The translations under genes and the position numbers were made by a program. Shown in pieces: positions 1 to 6,959 of a DNA stretch of 13,548 nucleotides. The first letter of the stretch is position 1, and the number at the start of each line of letters is the position of its first letter. The notes beneath the pieces are model-generated. The model did not search any database, was not told where the DNA came from, and saw only the letters and a list, made by a program, of their open reading frames with translations. The stretch spans positions 1 to 13,548 of the forward strand of contig NZ_CALADU010000257.1 of assembly GCF_937890665.1 (NCBI RefSeq). Reading direction: 5' to 3'. This DNA comes from an uncultured Subdoligranulum sp. GTDB lineage: Bacteria; Bacillota_A; Clostridia; Oscillospirales; Ruminococcaceae.

Positions 1-390
1 GGCACCGCCGCGCAGGAAGTTGGCACCGCCCTCCTTGACCAGCTTGGCCATCTTGATCATATGGTCTTCGCCTTCCACGCTGCAAGGGCCGGCCATCACA
101 GCGATGGGGGAATGGCCGCCGATCTTGGTGCCGTTGACATCGATGACAGTATCCTCGGGGTGGAACAGACGGTTGGCGCGCTTGTAGGGGGCCGAAACAC
201 GAGTCACGTTTTCGACCCAGGGGTTGGCCAATACATCCTTTTCCGCGATCTTGGTGGTGTCACCGACCAGACCAAAGACGTTATAATCGGTACCGCGGAT
301 CAAAGTGACCGAAAGGCCCTGTTTTTCAAAACTGTCGATAATGCGGTCCAGTTCGACCTGCGGCGTACCCTTTTTGGTAGAAATAATCAT
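1..390 (-). CDS. aroF: DAHP synthase (3-deoxy-7-phosphoheptulonate synthase), type I-beta, N-terminal part
   Basis: First enzyme of the shikimate pathway: condenses phosphoenolpyruvate with erythrose 4-phosphate. Only the first 130 residues are present; the gene runs off the left edge. Residues 1-70 form the small ferredoxin-like domain typical of the Bacillus/Thermotoga-type I-beta enzymes (MIISTKKGTP at the start). The barrel then begins with GGHSPIAVMAGPCSVEGEDH around residues 91-110, and GPCSVE is the family's active-site signature. The ATG at 390 is preceded by a good SD (AAAGAGG) 8 bases upstream. It is the last visible gene of the aro operon, 41 bases after the aroE-aroK stop. The N-terminal domain is a known site of allosteric control in this subfamily, but which aromatic compound would act here cannot be read from the sequence. 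The name aroF/aroG is interchangeable. Confidence 0.95.
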   Translation of the reverse strand, partial: MIISTKKGTPQVELDRIIDSFEKQGLSVTLIRGTDYNVFGLVGDTTKIAEKDVLANPWVENVTRVSAPYKRANRLFHPEDTVIDVNGTKIGGHSPIAVMAGPCSVEGEDHMIKMAKLVKEGGANFLRGGA

Positions 391-431
391 GAAGGAAACC
401 TCTTTCTAAAGGATTTTTTATCAAAAAATTG

Positions 432-1691
432 TTATAGCAAGGTGTCGGATTCGCACAGTTGTGCGGCAGCCTGTACCACATCGGCCAGCGCTGTGGAGTT
501 GTCCAGCACGGCATCGGCAGCAGCGCGGTAGAGCGGCGTGCGCTCGGCCTGCAGTTGCTTCAGTGCCGCCCCGCCTTTCGACAGGGGACGGCCTCCGGTG
601 GCCAGTTTGCCCAGCGGACGCTGGACCCACAGCACCACACCGTTTTGCCGCATGGCATGGACATTGGCAGCCGTTTTGATGACGCCGCCGCCGCAGGCAA
701 TCACCTGCCCGGTATGCTTGGCCACGTCGGCCAGCGTGTCGGCTTCATAGCGGCGGAATGCTTCCTCACCTTCGTGGGCAAAGATGTCGGGAATGTTGCG
801 GCCGGTCCGACGCTCGATCTCTTCGTCCAGATCCACAAAGGTTTTGTTGAGGCGGCGTGCCAGCGCGGCGCCGATGGTGGATTTGCCGCACCCCGGCATA
901 CCGATCAGCGAAACGTTGGACAACTGATGCTGCAGCCGCAGACTGGCAGCCGGAATCACGCTGTCGGTGGCGTAGAACCGCCCGGTAAAATGCTGGGCGG
1001 CAAACACGGCCTGCGCCACCAGCATTTCAAAACCGCCGGCGGTGGTGATACCGTGCTCGGCCGCCCGCAGCAGCAATTCGGTGCGGAAGGGGTTATATAC
1101 CACGTCCAGAACGGCTTCCAACGCCGGGAACGCGGTGGGGTCCAACAGGCATTGTCCCACGTTGGGGTACATGCCGCAGGGGGTGGTGTTGACGATGATC
1201 TGCACGTCCCGGCGGCGCATCGCTTCGCTGTAAGTCAGCGCGCCGTACTTGCCGGTACGGCTGGCAGACAGTACTGCCCGGGCACCGCTGTCCCGGCAAA
1301 CTGCCTCCACGGTGGAATGGGTGCCGCCGGTGCCGAGGATCAGCACCACTTTATCGGTGAAATCCACCTGATGGGCCCGGGCCAGATAGGCAAAGCCCGC
1401 GTAGTCGGTGTTATAACCGTATAGTTTGCCATTCCGATGAACGATGGTGTTCACCGCGCCAATGGCCTTGGCCTTGGGGTCGATCTCGTCACAGTAGGGG
1501 ATGACCAACTGCTTGTAGGGAATCGTCACATTGATGGCGGCAAAGTCCCGCTTTTCCATAAAGGCTCGAGCCTCTGCCTCGGTGGGCAGGGGAATCAAAT
1601 CATAGTGATACCCGGCCAACTGCTCGTGGATGATTTTGGAATAGCTGTGCCCCAGCTTGGCACCAATCAGACCGTATCTTTTTTGTTCCAC
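432..1691 (-). CDS. aroEK: Bifunctional shikimate dehydrogenase / shikimate kinase (AroE-AroK fusion)
   Basis: One 419-residue chain with two cytosolic enzymes. Residues 1 to about 250 are shikimate dehydrogenase (3-dehydroshikimate to shikimate, NADPH). They carry the substrate motif HSYSK near 15-19, NVTIPYK with the catalytic lysine K60, GAVNT at 78-82, GYNTD with catalytic D96, the nucleotide loop GTGG at 120-123 and GGFEMLVAQA near 219-228. Residues about 258-419 are shikimate kinase (shikimate to shikimate 3-phosphate). They carry the Walker A GMPGCGKST at 264-272, DLDEEIERR at 287-295, GGG at 334-336, the lid RPL at 368-370 and the ERTPLYR arginines near 383-389. All key residues of both halves look intact. 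The start is GTG at 1691, with SD GGAAAGG lying inside the end of aroC and only 6 bases between the aroC stop and this start, so translational coupling is likely. The gene lies between aroC and aroF. aroEK is a descriptive label, not an established symbol. Confidence 0.95.
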   Translation of the reverse strand: MEQKRYGLIGAKLGHSYSKIIHEQLAGYHYDLIPLPTEAEARAFMEKRDFAAINVTIPYKQLVIPYCDEIDPKAKAIGAVNTIVHRNGKLYGYNTDYAGFAYLARAHQVDFTDKVVLILGTGGTHSTVEAVCRDSGARAVLSASRTGKYGALTYSEAMRRRDVQIIVNTTPCGMYPNVGQCLLDPTAFPALEAVLDVVYNPFRTELLLRAAEHGITTAGGFEMLVAQAVFAAQHFTGRFYATDSVIPAASLRLQHQLSNVSLIGMPGCGKSTIGAALARRLNKTFVDLDEEIERRTGRNIPDIFAHEGEEAFRRYEADTLADVAKHTGQVIACGGGVIKTAANVHAMRQNGVVLWVQRPLGKLATGGRPLSKGGAALKQLQAERTPLYRAAADAVLDNSTALADVVQAAAQLCESDTLL

Positions 1692-1697
1692 AGCGGT

Positions 1698-2828
1698 TCA
1701 CATCCTTTCCATTGTATCGGTGGTGGGAAAACCATGGACTTGCGCCAATGTGCCGTAGCGCACCGTCAACAGATCCAACAGTCCAAAAGCGGTCAATGTG
1801 TTTTGAACCACAGCCGCCCGGGGAACGATGCAGGGGTCATGCCGTCCTTTGATCTGCAGGGTGGCGTCCTTGCAGGCTATATAATCTACGGTATGCTGCT
1901 CTTTATAGATGCTGGGGGTGGGCTTGATCACCGTGCGGAAGACCAGCGGCATACCGTTGGTGATGCCGCCGTTGATGCCGCCATTGCGGTTGGTGGCAGT
2001 CACCACGTTGCCGTCGCGGACCGTAAAGGGATCGTTGGCTTCGCTGCCGCGCATTCCTGCAAAACGGAACCCGGCGCCAAATTCCACCCCTTTGCAGGCG
2101 GGAATCGCAAATAACAGGTGGCTCAGCTCGCTTTCCACACTGTCGAACCAAGGTTCGCCGATGCCGGCGGGCAATCCGGTGACAATGGTTTCCAGAATAC
2201 CGCCCACGCTGTCCCCCTCACTGCCAGCGGCACGGATGGCCTGCTGCATGGGTTCTTCCCGGCTGGGATCCAACAGGGCGAAGTGTCCGGGTTCCGGTTC
2301 GGGCAGAATCAACCCGGCGGCACTGGAAAGGGGCGCGTCTTCGATGCCCGCGCAGGCTGCAATGTGGGTATAGACCCGAATGCCCAGCCGCCGAAGCACC
2401 GTTTCGCACAGGGCGCCGGCCGCTACCGAGGCAGCGGTGATCCGCCCGGAAAAATGTCCGCCGCCTCGGGCATCCTGCCAGCCTTCATATTTGGCGTAGG
2501 CTGTATAGTCGGCATGACCGGGACGCAGCAGGTCCGCAGTTTTGGCATAGTCGCCGCTGCGGGTGTTCAGGTTGCGGATCATCAAGGCGATGGAGGTGCC
2601 GGTGGTGTGGCCTTGGTAGACGCCGGACAGAAACTCTACGGCATCGGCCTCGGTGCGGGCGGTGGAAAGGCCGTCCCCCCGGGCTCGGCGGCGGTCCATC
2701 GCTGTGGCGATGGCTTGCTCATCCACCGGCAGCCCAGCGGCCAGACCGTCCAGCACAGCGCCCACGGCAGGGCCGTGACTTTCACCGAAGATCGTTAAGC
2801 TGATCGCATTGCCAAAGGTGTTTTTCAT
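1698..2828 (-). CDS. aroC: Chorismate synthase
   Basis: Converts 5-enolpyruvylshikimate 3-phosphate to chorismate, using reduced FMN; last step of the common aromatic pathway. The 376-residue protein has the family signatures: GESHG at 15-19 (catalytic histidine H18), the arginine-rich DRRRARG at 45-51, RPGHADYTAYAKYEG at 102-116, RGGGHFSGR at 121-129, NRNGGINGGITNG in the second half and GRHDPCIVPRA near the C-terminus. Length fits the family (about 360-390). The frame is open upstream to 2885. The ATG at 2828 is chosen because AAAGGA lies 8 bases before it and the family start (MKNTFGNAISLTIFGESHG) fits, whereas the extra 19 residues resemble no chorismate synthase. No flavin reductase domain is attached, so FMN reduction would need another enzyme. 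It follows aroB after a 69-base gap holding a small hairpin. Confidence 0.97.
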   Translation of the reverse strand: MKNTFGNAISLTIFGESHGPAVGAVLDGLAAGLPVDEQAIATAMDRRRARGDGLSTARTEADAVEFLSGVYQGHTTGTSIALMIRNLNTRSGDYAKTADLLRPGHADYTAYAKYEGWQDARGGGHFSGRITAASVAAGALCETVLRRLGIRVYTHIAACAGIEDAPLSSAAGLILPEPEPGHFALLDPSREEPMQQAIRAAGSEGDSVGGILETIVTGLPAGIGEPWFDSVESELSHLLFAIPACKGVEFGAGFRFAGMRGSEANDPFTVRDGNVVTATNRNGGINGGITNGMPLVFRTVIKPTPSIYKEQHTVDYIACKDATLQIKGRHDPCIVPRAAVVQNTLTAFGLLDLLTVRYGTLAQVHGFPTTDTMERM

Positions 2829-2862
2829 CCAACCGATCCTTTCACAAAGGGGAAAAAGAGCA

Positions 2863-2881
2863 CGCCGCACCGGGTGCGGCG
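2863..2881 (-). other. Intercistronic hairpin between aroB and aroC
   Basis: A perfect 8-bp stem with a 3-base loop (CGCCGCAC / GTGCGGCG). On the minus strand it is followed 4 bases later by a C-TTTTT-C run, between the aroB stop (2898) and the aroC SD. The T run is short and not adjacent to the stem, so it looks like a weak or partial terminator or an mRNA-processing/stability hairpin rather than the end of the operon. Confidence 0.4.
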
Positions 2882-2897
2882 GCAAGGTGACGGGGTG

Positions 2898-3923
2898 TTA
2901 TTCCATGCCTAACAAGGCGGGCAGTTCGGTGGTGGGGATAGTATCTGCCCGCCAGCAGCCCAGACCGGGGCATTTGATCACGGTGATGGAATCCCCGCGG
3001 GTCTTTTTGTCATGCTGCATATATTCCAGCACCTTGGCCTTGTTGGCACCGGTGCGGGTGGGCAGGCCCAGTGTGCGGTAGATGGCCCGCACCCGTTTCA
3101 GGAGCGCCGGGTCTTCGATCATGGGCAGCATACCCAGCGCCACACATTCCCCGTGGTACAGCCCGGTGGTGCGGCGGCCGCGGATGCCTTTGACGGCTTC
3201 GATGCCGTGGCCGATGGTGTGGCCGAAATTCAGGCAAGCACGCACACTGCCTTCCCGCTCGTCCTGTTCCACAATCTTTTTCTTGAATTTCAAGCTGCGG
3301 TAAACGATCTGTTCCAGATTCTCTTCAGGGTGTTCACTCTCAAACAGCGCAAAGAGCTGGGCATCCCCGATGATGCCTGTCTTGAGGGCCTCAGCCAGAC
3401 CGTTGATCACATGGCGACGGGGCAGGGTGGCTACCGTATCAAAGTCCACCAGCACCACCTTGGGCTGCCAGAAGGCACCGACAATGTTCTTGGTTTCCCC
3501 CAGATCTATGGCCGTTTTGCCGCCGATGGACGAATCCACCTGTGCAAGGGTGGTGGTGGGGCAGTTCACAAAATCGATGCCCCGCATATAGCTGGCGGCG
3601 CAGAAACCGCCCAGATCCCCCACAACGCCGCCGCCTACGGCCACCAGTAGGTCCTTGCGGTCCATGCCGAAGTCCAGCATAGCCTGCAATACCTGTCCGT
3701 AGACCTTCAGGCATTTGCTGCCTTCGCCCTGCGGGATGGGGTAGATGGTGGATGTGGGACACTGGGCGGCGATCGTCTCGGCATAAACACGAGGCACGCC
3801 GGAATCGGTCAGCACAAAGACCTTGCGATTCTGCACATTGGTGAATTGATGCAGGTTGGCAAGGCAGCCCGCCTTCAAGATGATATCATAGCTGCGGCTT
3901 TTCAGTTGCATCGTCAGTTTCAT
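2898..3923 (-). CDS. aroB: 3-dehydroquinate synthase
   Basis: Second shikimate pathway enzyme: turns DAHP into 3-dehydroquinate using NAD+ and a divalent metal. The 341-residue protein shows the NAD-binding GGGVVGDLGGF at 97-107, DSSIGGKTA at 130-138 and LAEALK with metal-ligand E178. NFGHTIGH at 232-239 and YHGE with H257 supply the metal-binding histidines, and HDKK lies at 304-307. Length is slightly under the usual 350-360, but no motif is missing. The frame can be read from a GTG at 3932, but AAAGGA would then be 1 base from it. The ATG at 3923 has the same SD 10 bases upstream and is preferred. The gene begins 25 bases after the pheA stop and is second in the operon. Confidence 0.96.
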   Translation of the reverse strand: MKLTMQLKSRSYDIILKAGCLANLHQFTNVQNRKVFVLTDSGVPRVYAETIAAQCPTSTIYPIPQGEGSKCLKVYGQVLQAMLDFGMDRKDLLVAVGGGVVGDLGGFCAASYMRGIDFVNCPTTTLAQVDSSIGGKTAIDLGETKNIVGAFWQPKVVLVDFDTVATLPRRHVINGLAEALKTGIIGDAQLFALFESEHPEENLEQIVYRSLKFKKKIVEQDEREGSVRACLNFGHTIGHGIEAVKGIRGRRTTGLYHGECVALGMLPMIEDPALLKRVRAIYRTLGLPTRTGANKAKVLEYMQHDKKTRGDSITVIKCPGLGCWRADTIPTTELPALLGME

Positions 3924-3948
3924 GCTTCGCACGTCCTTTTATGATCGG

Positions 3949-5055
3949 TTATTTTTCCGTGGTATCTAGGGTAAACGCACCCAGAAGGCGCAGCGTGCTG
4001 CAGGTGGTGCGTAAGGTATCCAACAGGGCGTCACAGTCGGTCTGGGTACTGCCGGCAGGGCAGACTAACTGGACATAGAAATAATATTCAAAGGGAACGT
4101 GGGGCAGCGGCCGGCTCTTGATACATTCCATATTAAAGCCTCTGGCACCGATCTGGTCCAGAACCGTGGCCAACTGCCCGGGCTTGTGCCGTGCCGTAAA
4201 CAAAAGGGCCAGACGCTGGCCTTCCCCTGTCATGGCGGGGGCTTCGGCAGCACGTTCGATTACGATAAAACGGGTGGTGTTGTCGCCATCGGCGTTGACG
4301 CCCTCGGCCAGAATTTGCAGGCCGTACAGGTCGGCGGTCTCGGCGCTGGCAATGGCGGCCACTGTGGGGTCTTTCTGTTCGGCAATATGCCGGGCCGCGT
4401 CGGCGGTGTTGCTCCAAGCCTGTGTGGCCAGCCCATGCTGCTGCAGAAAGACGCTGCTCTGGGCCAGTGCCTGCGGGTGGCTGATAACCGTGCGTACCCC
4501 CGCCAAACTGGAACCCGGGATCCCCAACAGATCCTGCCGGATGGGCAGGTCACACATCCGGGCTACGATCAGCCCGGGGTGGGTATACAGCAGGTCCAAC
4601 ACGGTGGAAACATCCCCGGCGTTGGAGTTTTCAAAGGGCAGCACACCAAATTCGGCGTCGCCGTTCTGTACTGCGTCGAACACTTCCCCCCAAGTGGCGA
4701 AGGAAATCGCACGGGAAAAAGGAAACAACCGCCGCAGGGCGATATGGCTCCAAGCGCCCTGTACCCCTTGGTAGGCGGCTGTGTCACGGCCCAGCATAGC
4801 CCGCTGGTACGCCCGGGATACCGCCATCGCTTCCTGCAAAAAGGCACGGTAGTAGGGGCGCAGACCCTCGTCCTGCAGGCGGGCTGCATTTTTGTCCAGC
4901 ACAGCGGCTTCCCGCACAGCATCAAAAACCGGTTTGCCGGTTTGGGCTTTGTAACGGGCTACATCGGCCACCGCCTGCATCCGCCGTTCAAACAACGCCG
5001 CCATCTCGGCATCGATGGCATCAATCTCGGTACGCGCTTGCTGTAACAGGTCCAT
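3949..5055 (-). CDS. pheA: Bifunctional chorismate mutase / prephenate dehydratase (P-protein)
   Basis: Channels chorismate to prephenate and then phenylpyruvate, the phenylalanine branch. The 368-residue chain has three parts. Residues 1 to about 88 are an AroQ-type helical chorismate mutase (LLQQARTEIDAIDAEM at the start). Residues about 94-270 are prephenate dehydratase: YQGVQGAWSH at 95-104, GVLPFENSNAGDVS at 137-150, and the catalytic Thr-Arg-Phe at 261-263. Residues about 282-360 are an ACT domain. The classic Phe-binding ACT motifs are altered: PGQL at 292-295 where PGAL is usual, and KSRP at 313-316 where ESRP is usual. The ATG at 5055 is chosen because AAAGGAG lies 9 bases before it; an upstream in-frame ATG at 5085 has no SD. 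It is the first gene of the operon, behind a promoter with a leader of only about 38 bases, so no T-box or leader-peptide attenuator fits there. Confidence 0.95.
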   Translation of the reverse strand: MDLLQQARTEIDAIDAEMAALFERRMQAVADVARYKAQTGKPVFDAVREAAVLDKNAARLQDEGLRPYYRAFLQEAMAVSRAYQRAMLGRDTAAYQGVQGAWSHIALRRLFPFSRAISFATWGEVFDAVQNGDAEFGVLPFENSNAGDVSTVLDLLYTHPGLIVARMCDLPIRQDLLGIPGSSLAGVRTVISHPQALAQSSVFLQQHGLATQAWSNTADAARHIAEQKDPTVAAIASAETADLYGLQILAEGVNADGDNTTRFIVIERAAEAPAMTGEGQRLALLFTARHKPGQLATVLDQIGARGFNMECIKSRPLPHVPFEYYFYVQLVCPAGSTQTDCDALLDTLRTTCSTLRLLGAFTLDTTEK

Positions 5056-5099
5056 GGCGGGCGACTCCTTTGCATTTGTATTCATACGTATACATAATC

Positions 5100-5128
5100 A
5101 GTATAACATAAAGAAAAAGCCACCACAA
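5100..5128 (-). promoter_or_regulatory. Predicted sigma-A promoter of the pheA-aroBC-aroEK-aroF operon
   Basis: On the minus strand TTGTGG (5123-5128), a 17-base spacer and TATACT (5100-5105) preceded by TGT, making an extended -10 (TGTTATACT). The predicted start is near 5093, leaving about 38 bases before the pheA ATG. The -35 box lies within the right-hand stem of the preceding gene's terminator. Confidence 0.65.
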
Positions 5129-5138
5129 GAGTGGTGGC
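5109..5138 (-). terminator. Intrinsic terminator of the HAD hydrolase gene
   Basis: Stem GCCACCAC / GTGGTGGC (8 bp perfect, 4-base loop, 5119-5138), followed on the minus strand by TTTTTCTTT. It starts 19 bases after the stop codon at 5158, which is textbook placement. There is no T run on the plus side. Confidence 0.85.
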
Positions 5139-5157
5139 GAGAAAAATCCTTGTTCCC

Positions 5158-6006
5158 TTAGCCGTAGCCGTGCAAAGCGCTGCGCAGGGCAGCCAAGAGC
5201 TCGGCCTGATAATCGGGGTTAAAAGTGCCATGCAGCAATTTGGGCAGGGCTTCTTCCTGCAGGCGGCGCCAGCTTTCTGCTTCCCGACCGGGCAAGATCG
5301 GCACAAAGGCCACCCCGTTGGCGGCAGCGGCTTGGGCATCCCCCATGGCATCGCCCACCATCATGACTTTGCGGCTCTCATATCCACAAGCCAGCATAGT
5401 AGCAATGGAGTTGGCTTTGCTGCCAACCTCCTGTCCAAAGATGATGTCGGCGTGCTGGGCAAGCCCGTAACGCTTCCATTCGCTGGCGATGGCGCTCTCG
5501 TTGGCAGCGCTGACCACAGCCAGATCCGCCACGGTGTGCAGTTGGCGCAAACTTTCCTGTACGCCGGGGAAAGGCTCAAAGGTGGGTTCCAAGGCCTGAA
5601 TCCGACGGTTGCAGGCGTTGCTCCATTCCAGCAGTTTGCGCAGCGCCAGACTGCCGGTCTTTTTCAGTTCGTGCTGTAAGCTGGCGGTGGAAAGCTCGGT
5701 GGAAGTGCTGACCCAAGTGGTGATGTCGTCACTGCCCGGAATCTCGATGCCGCGATTTTTCAAGCGGTCGAAAATCAGGACCACGCTTTCAAAACGAGAG
5801 ATGCCGCGGGTCAGCGTGTGCAGATTGATCTCCTCCCAGGTGGTGGAGATAAAATCTGCATAATCTTCCAATGCAAACACGCGGATCAACTCAGGGCACA
5901 TGACCGTGGTGTGTTTAATGCGCACCGTGTCCATCACGCAGCCATCCGAATCCATACAAACCAAAAATTCGCGTCTTTTGGTAAAATCTGTCAATGCATT
6001 GGCCAT
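5158..6006 (-). CDS. HAD-superfamily hydrolase (phosphatase-like), substrate unknown
   Basis: A 282-residue cytosolic protein with the four HAD motifs. Motif I is DSDGCVMDT at 19-27 (nucleophile D19, acid/base D21). Motif II is the serine in VVSAANES near 174, motif III the lysine in GSKANS near 207, and motif IV MVGDAMGD near 226-233. The long insert between motif I and motif II (about 140 residues) is a helical C1-type cap, as in phosphoglycolate phosphatase and beta-phosphoglucomutase relatives. DSDGC in place of the common DxDGT is unusual but keeps both aspartates. The ATG at 6006 has GAGGGGG 9 bases upstream. It has its own predicted promoter and terminator, so it appears monocistronic although it lies between sir2 and the aro operon. 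Substrate cannot be assigned; sugar phosphates are typical for the fold. Confidence 0.85.
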   Translation of the reverse strand: MANALTDFTKRREFLVCMDSDGCVMDTVRIKHTTVMCPELIRVFALEDYADFISTTWEEINLHTLTRGISRFESVVLIFDRLKNRGIEIPGSDDITTWVSTSTELSTASLQHELKKTGSLALRKLLEWSNACNRRIQALEPTFEPFPGVQESLRQLHTVADLAVVSAANESAIASEWKRYGLAQHADIIFGQEVGSKANSIATMLACGYESRKVMMVGDAMGDAQAAAANGVAFVPILPGREAESWRRLQEEALPKLLHGTFNPDYQAELLAALRSALHGYG

Positions 6007-6053
6007 GATGCCATACCCCCTCTATACCTGCCAAACCTACCCTATACAAGTCT

Positions 6054-6083
6054 ATCATAGCAAATCTACCGGGGCCTTGGCAA
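6054..6083 (-). promoter_or_regulatory. Predicted promoter of the HAD hydrolase gene
   Basis: Minus strand TTGCCA (6078-6083), 18-base spacer, TATGAT (6054-6059). An A/T-tract-rich stretch (6084-6120) lies just upstream and could act as an UP-type element. The predicted leader is about 40 bases. This is a motif match only. Confidence 0.45.
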
Positions 6084-6127
6084 TGGCTTTTTTGAAAAAA
6101 ATAGACTTTCTGTACAAAAATAGAGCA

Positions 6128-6859
6128 TTAGGCAGGGGAGCCGTCCCCCAACACCTCACCAATCGGCTGGTTCAGCACCAGCGAAGCCATATTGTCGGCA
6201 GGGGTGGCCTGTTTGTTGATGACCACCAACTCGTCCCCTCGGAAATAACGCAGCAGGCCCGCCGCCGGATAGACCACCAGACTGGTGCCGCCCACAATCA
6301 GGGTGTCGGCAGCGGCAATGGCACGCACGGCGTTTTCCATCGTTTCCTCATCCAGCCCTTCTTCATAGAGTACCACATCGGGCTTGACGATGGCGCCGCA
6401 TTCGGTGCAGCGAGGGACGCCGTCCCCTTGCCCGGCGGCCTGCTCGATAAATTCTACGGGATAGAATTTGCCGCAGCGGGTGCAATAGTTGCGCAGGGTG
6501 GAGCCGTGCAATTCATAGACGGTGTGGCTGCCGGCGGCTTGATGCAGCCCGTCGATATTCTGGGTCACCACGGCCTTGCAGATGCCCTGCCGTTCCAGTT
6601 TGGCCAGACGCAGGTGGGCGGCATTGGGCTTGGCGCCATGGACGATGAGTTTCTGGCGGTAAAAGTCAAAGAATTCAGCGGTGTGGCTCTTATAAAAACT
6701 GTGGGAGAGCATGACCTCGGGCGGGTAGCGGAATTTTTGGTGGTACAGTCCGTCCACCGAGCGAAAATCGGGAATACCGCTTTCGGTGGAAACGCCCGCG
6801 CCGCCGAAAAAGACGAGATTTTTGGATTTTGCCAGAATGGCTTCCAATGCCGGTACCAT
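6128..6859 (-). CDS. cobB: Sir2-family NAD-dependent protein deacylase (sirtuin)
   Basis: Removes acetyl (or other acyl) groups from protein lysines, consuming NAD and releasing nicotinamide and O-acyl-ADP-ribose. The 243-residue protein has GAGVSTESGIPDFR at 20-33 (NAD binding), TQNIDGLH at 99-106, the catalytic histidine H118 in ELHGS, a zinc ribbon C126-x2-C129 / C151-x2-C154, KPDVVLYEE at 159-167 and GGTSL at 190-194. Size and layout are those of small bacterial sirtuins; the FRS-DGLY context favours an ordinary deacetylase. The frame is open to 7063, but that extension runs antisense through nnrD. The ATG at 6859 has AAAGGGG 8 bases upstream and begins the family's usual N-terminus. The gene is divergent from nnrD across a 100-base gap with a striking palindrome. 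No clear terminator follows, so some read-through into the HAD gene is possible. Confidence 0.95.
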   Translation of the reverse strand: MVPALEAILAKSKNLVFFGGAGVSTESGIPDFRSVDGLYHQKFRYPPEVMLSHSFYKSHTAEFFDFYRQKLIVHGAKPNAAHLRLAKLERQGICKAVVTQNIDGLHQAAGSHTVYELHGSTLRNYCTRCGKFYPVEFIEQAAGQGDGVPRCTECGAIVKPDVVLYEEGLDEETMENAVRAIAAADTLIVGGTSLVVYPAAGLLRYFRGDELVVINKQATPADNMASLVLNQPIGEVLGDGSPA

Positions 6860-6890
6860 ACAAACTTCCCCTTTCGTTTTAGGTGCAGAT

Positions 6891-6938
6891 GTACTATAAT
6901 AAGGAAAATCAATCCCAAAGATACCTCTATTATAGTAC
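6891..6938. repeat. 11-bp perfect inverted repeat spanning the sir2/nnrD divergent promoters
   Basis: GTACTATAATA (6891-6901) and its exact reverse complement TATTATAGTAC (6928-6938), separated by 26 bases. Each arm contains a TATAAT, one reading to the right (6895-6900) and one to the left (6929-6934). The symmetry could reflect a shared operator, two matched promoters, or chance in an A/T-rich stretch. An 11-bp perfect match makes pure chance less likely. Confidence 0.75.
6895..6900 (+). promoter_or_regulatory. Possible -10 element for the nnrD operon
   Basis: TATAAT on the plus strand, giving a start near 6907 and a leader of about 53 bases to the nnrD ATG. The -35 position (6872-6877, TTTCGT at 17-base spacing) is poor, and there is no extended -10. 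If real, the promoter is weak or needs an activator. Confidence 0.4.
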
Positions 6939-6958
6939 CCATTGGAAGGGGGATGCAA
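6929..6958 (-). promoter_or_regulatory. Predicted sir2 promoter
   Basis: Minus strand TTGCAT (6953-6958), 18-base spacer, consensus TATAAT (6929-6934). The start near 6922 leaves a leader of about 63 bases before the sir2 ATG. Its -35 box overlaps the SD and approaches the start codon of nnrD, so the two transcription units are tightly interlocked. Confidence 0.6.
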
Positions 6959-6959
6959 G

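Noticed and set aside
391..431. T6-GAT-A6 self-complementary stretch between aroE-aroK and aroF
   Set aside because: Pure A-T stem too weak to be a terminator or a convincing regulatory hairpin.
459..1424. 321-codon plus-strand open frame opposite aroE-aroK
   Set aside because: Antisense to a gene with full catalytic motifs; no SD and no family resemblance.
4099..5046. 315-codon plus-strand open frame opposite pheA
   Set aside because: Shadow of pheA; low-complexity, Gly/Gln-rich translation without domain signature.
6084..6120. A/T-tract stretch after sir2, considered as a terminator
   Set aside because: No GC stem before the T run; it fits better as A/T-rich promoter-upstream DNA for the HAD gene.
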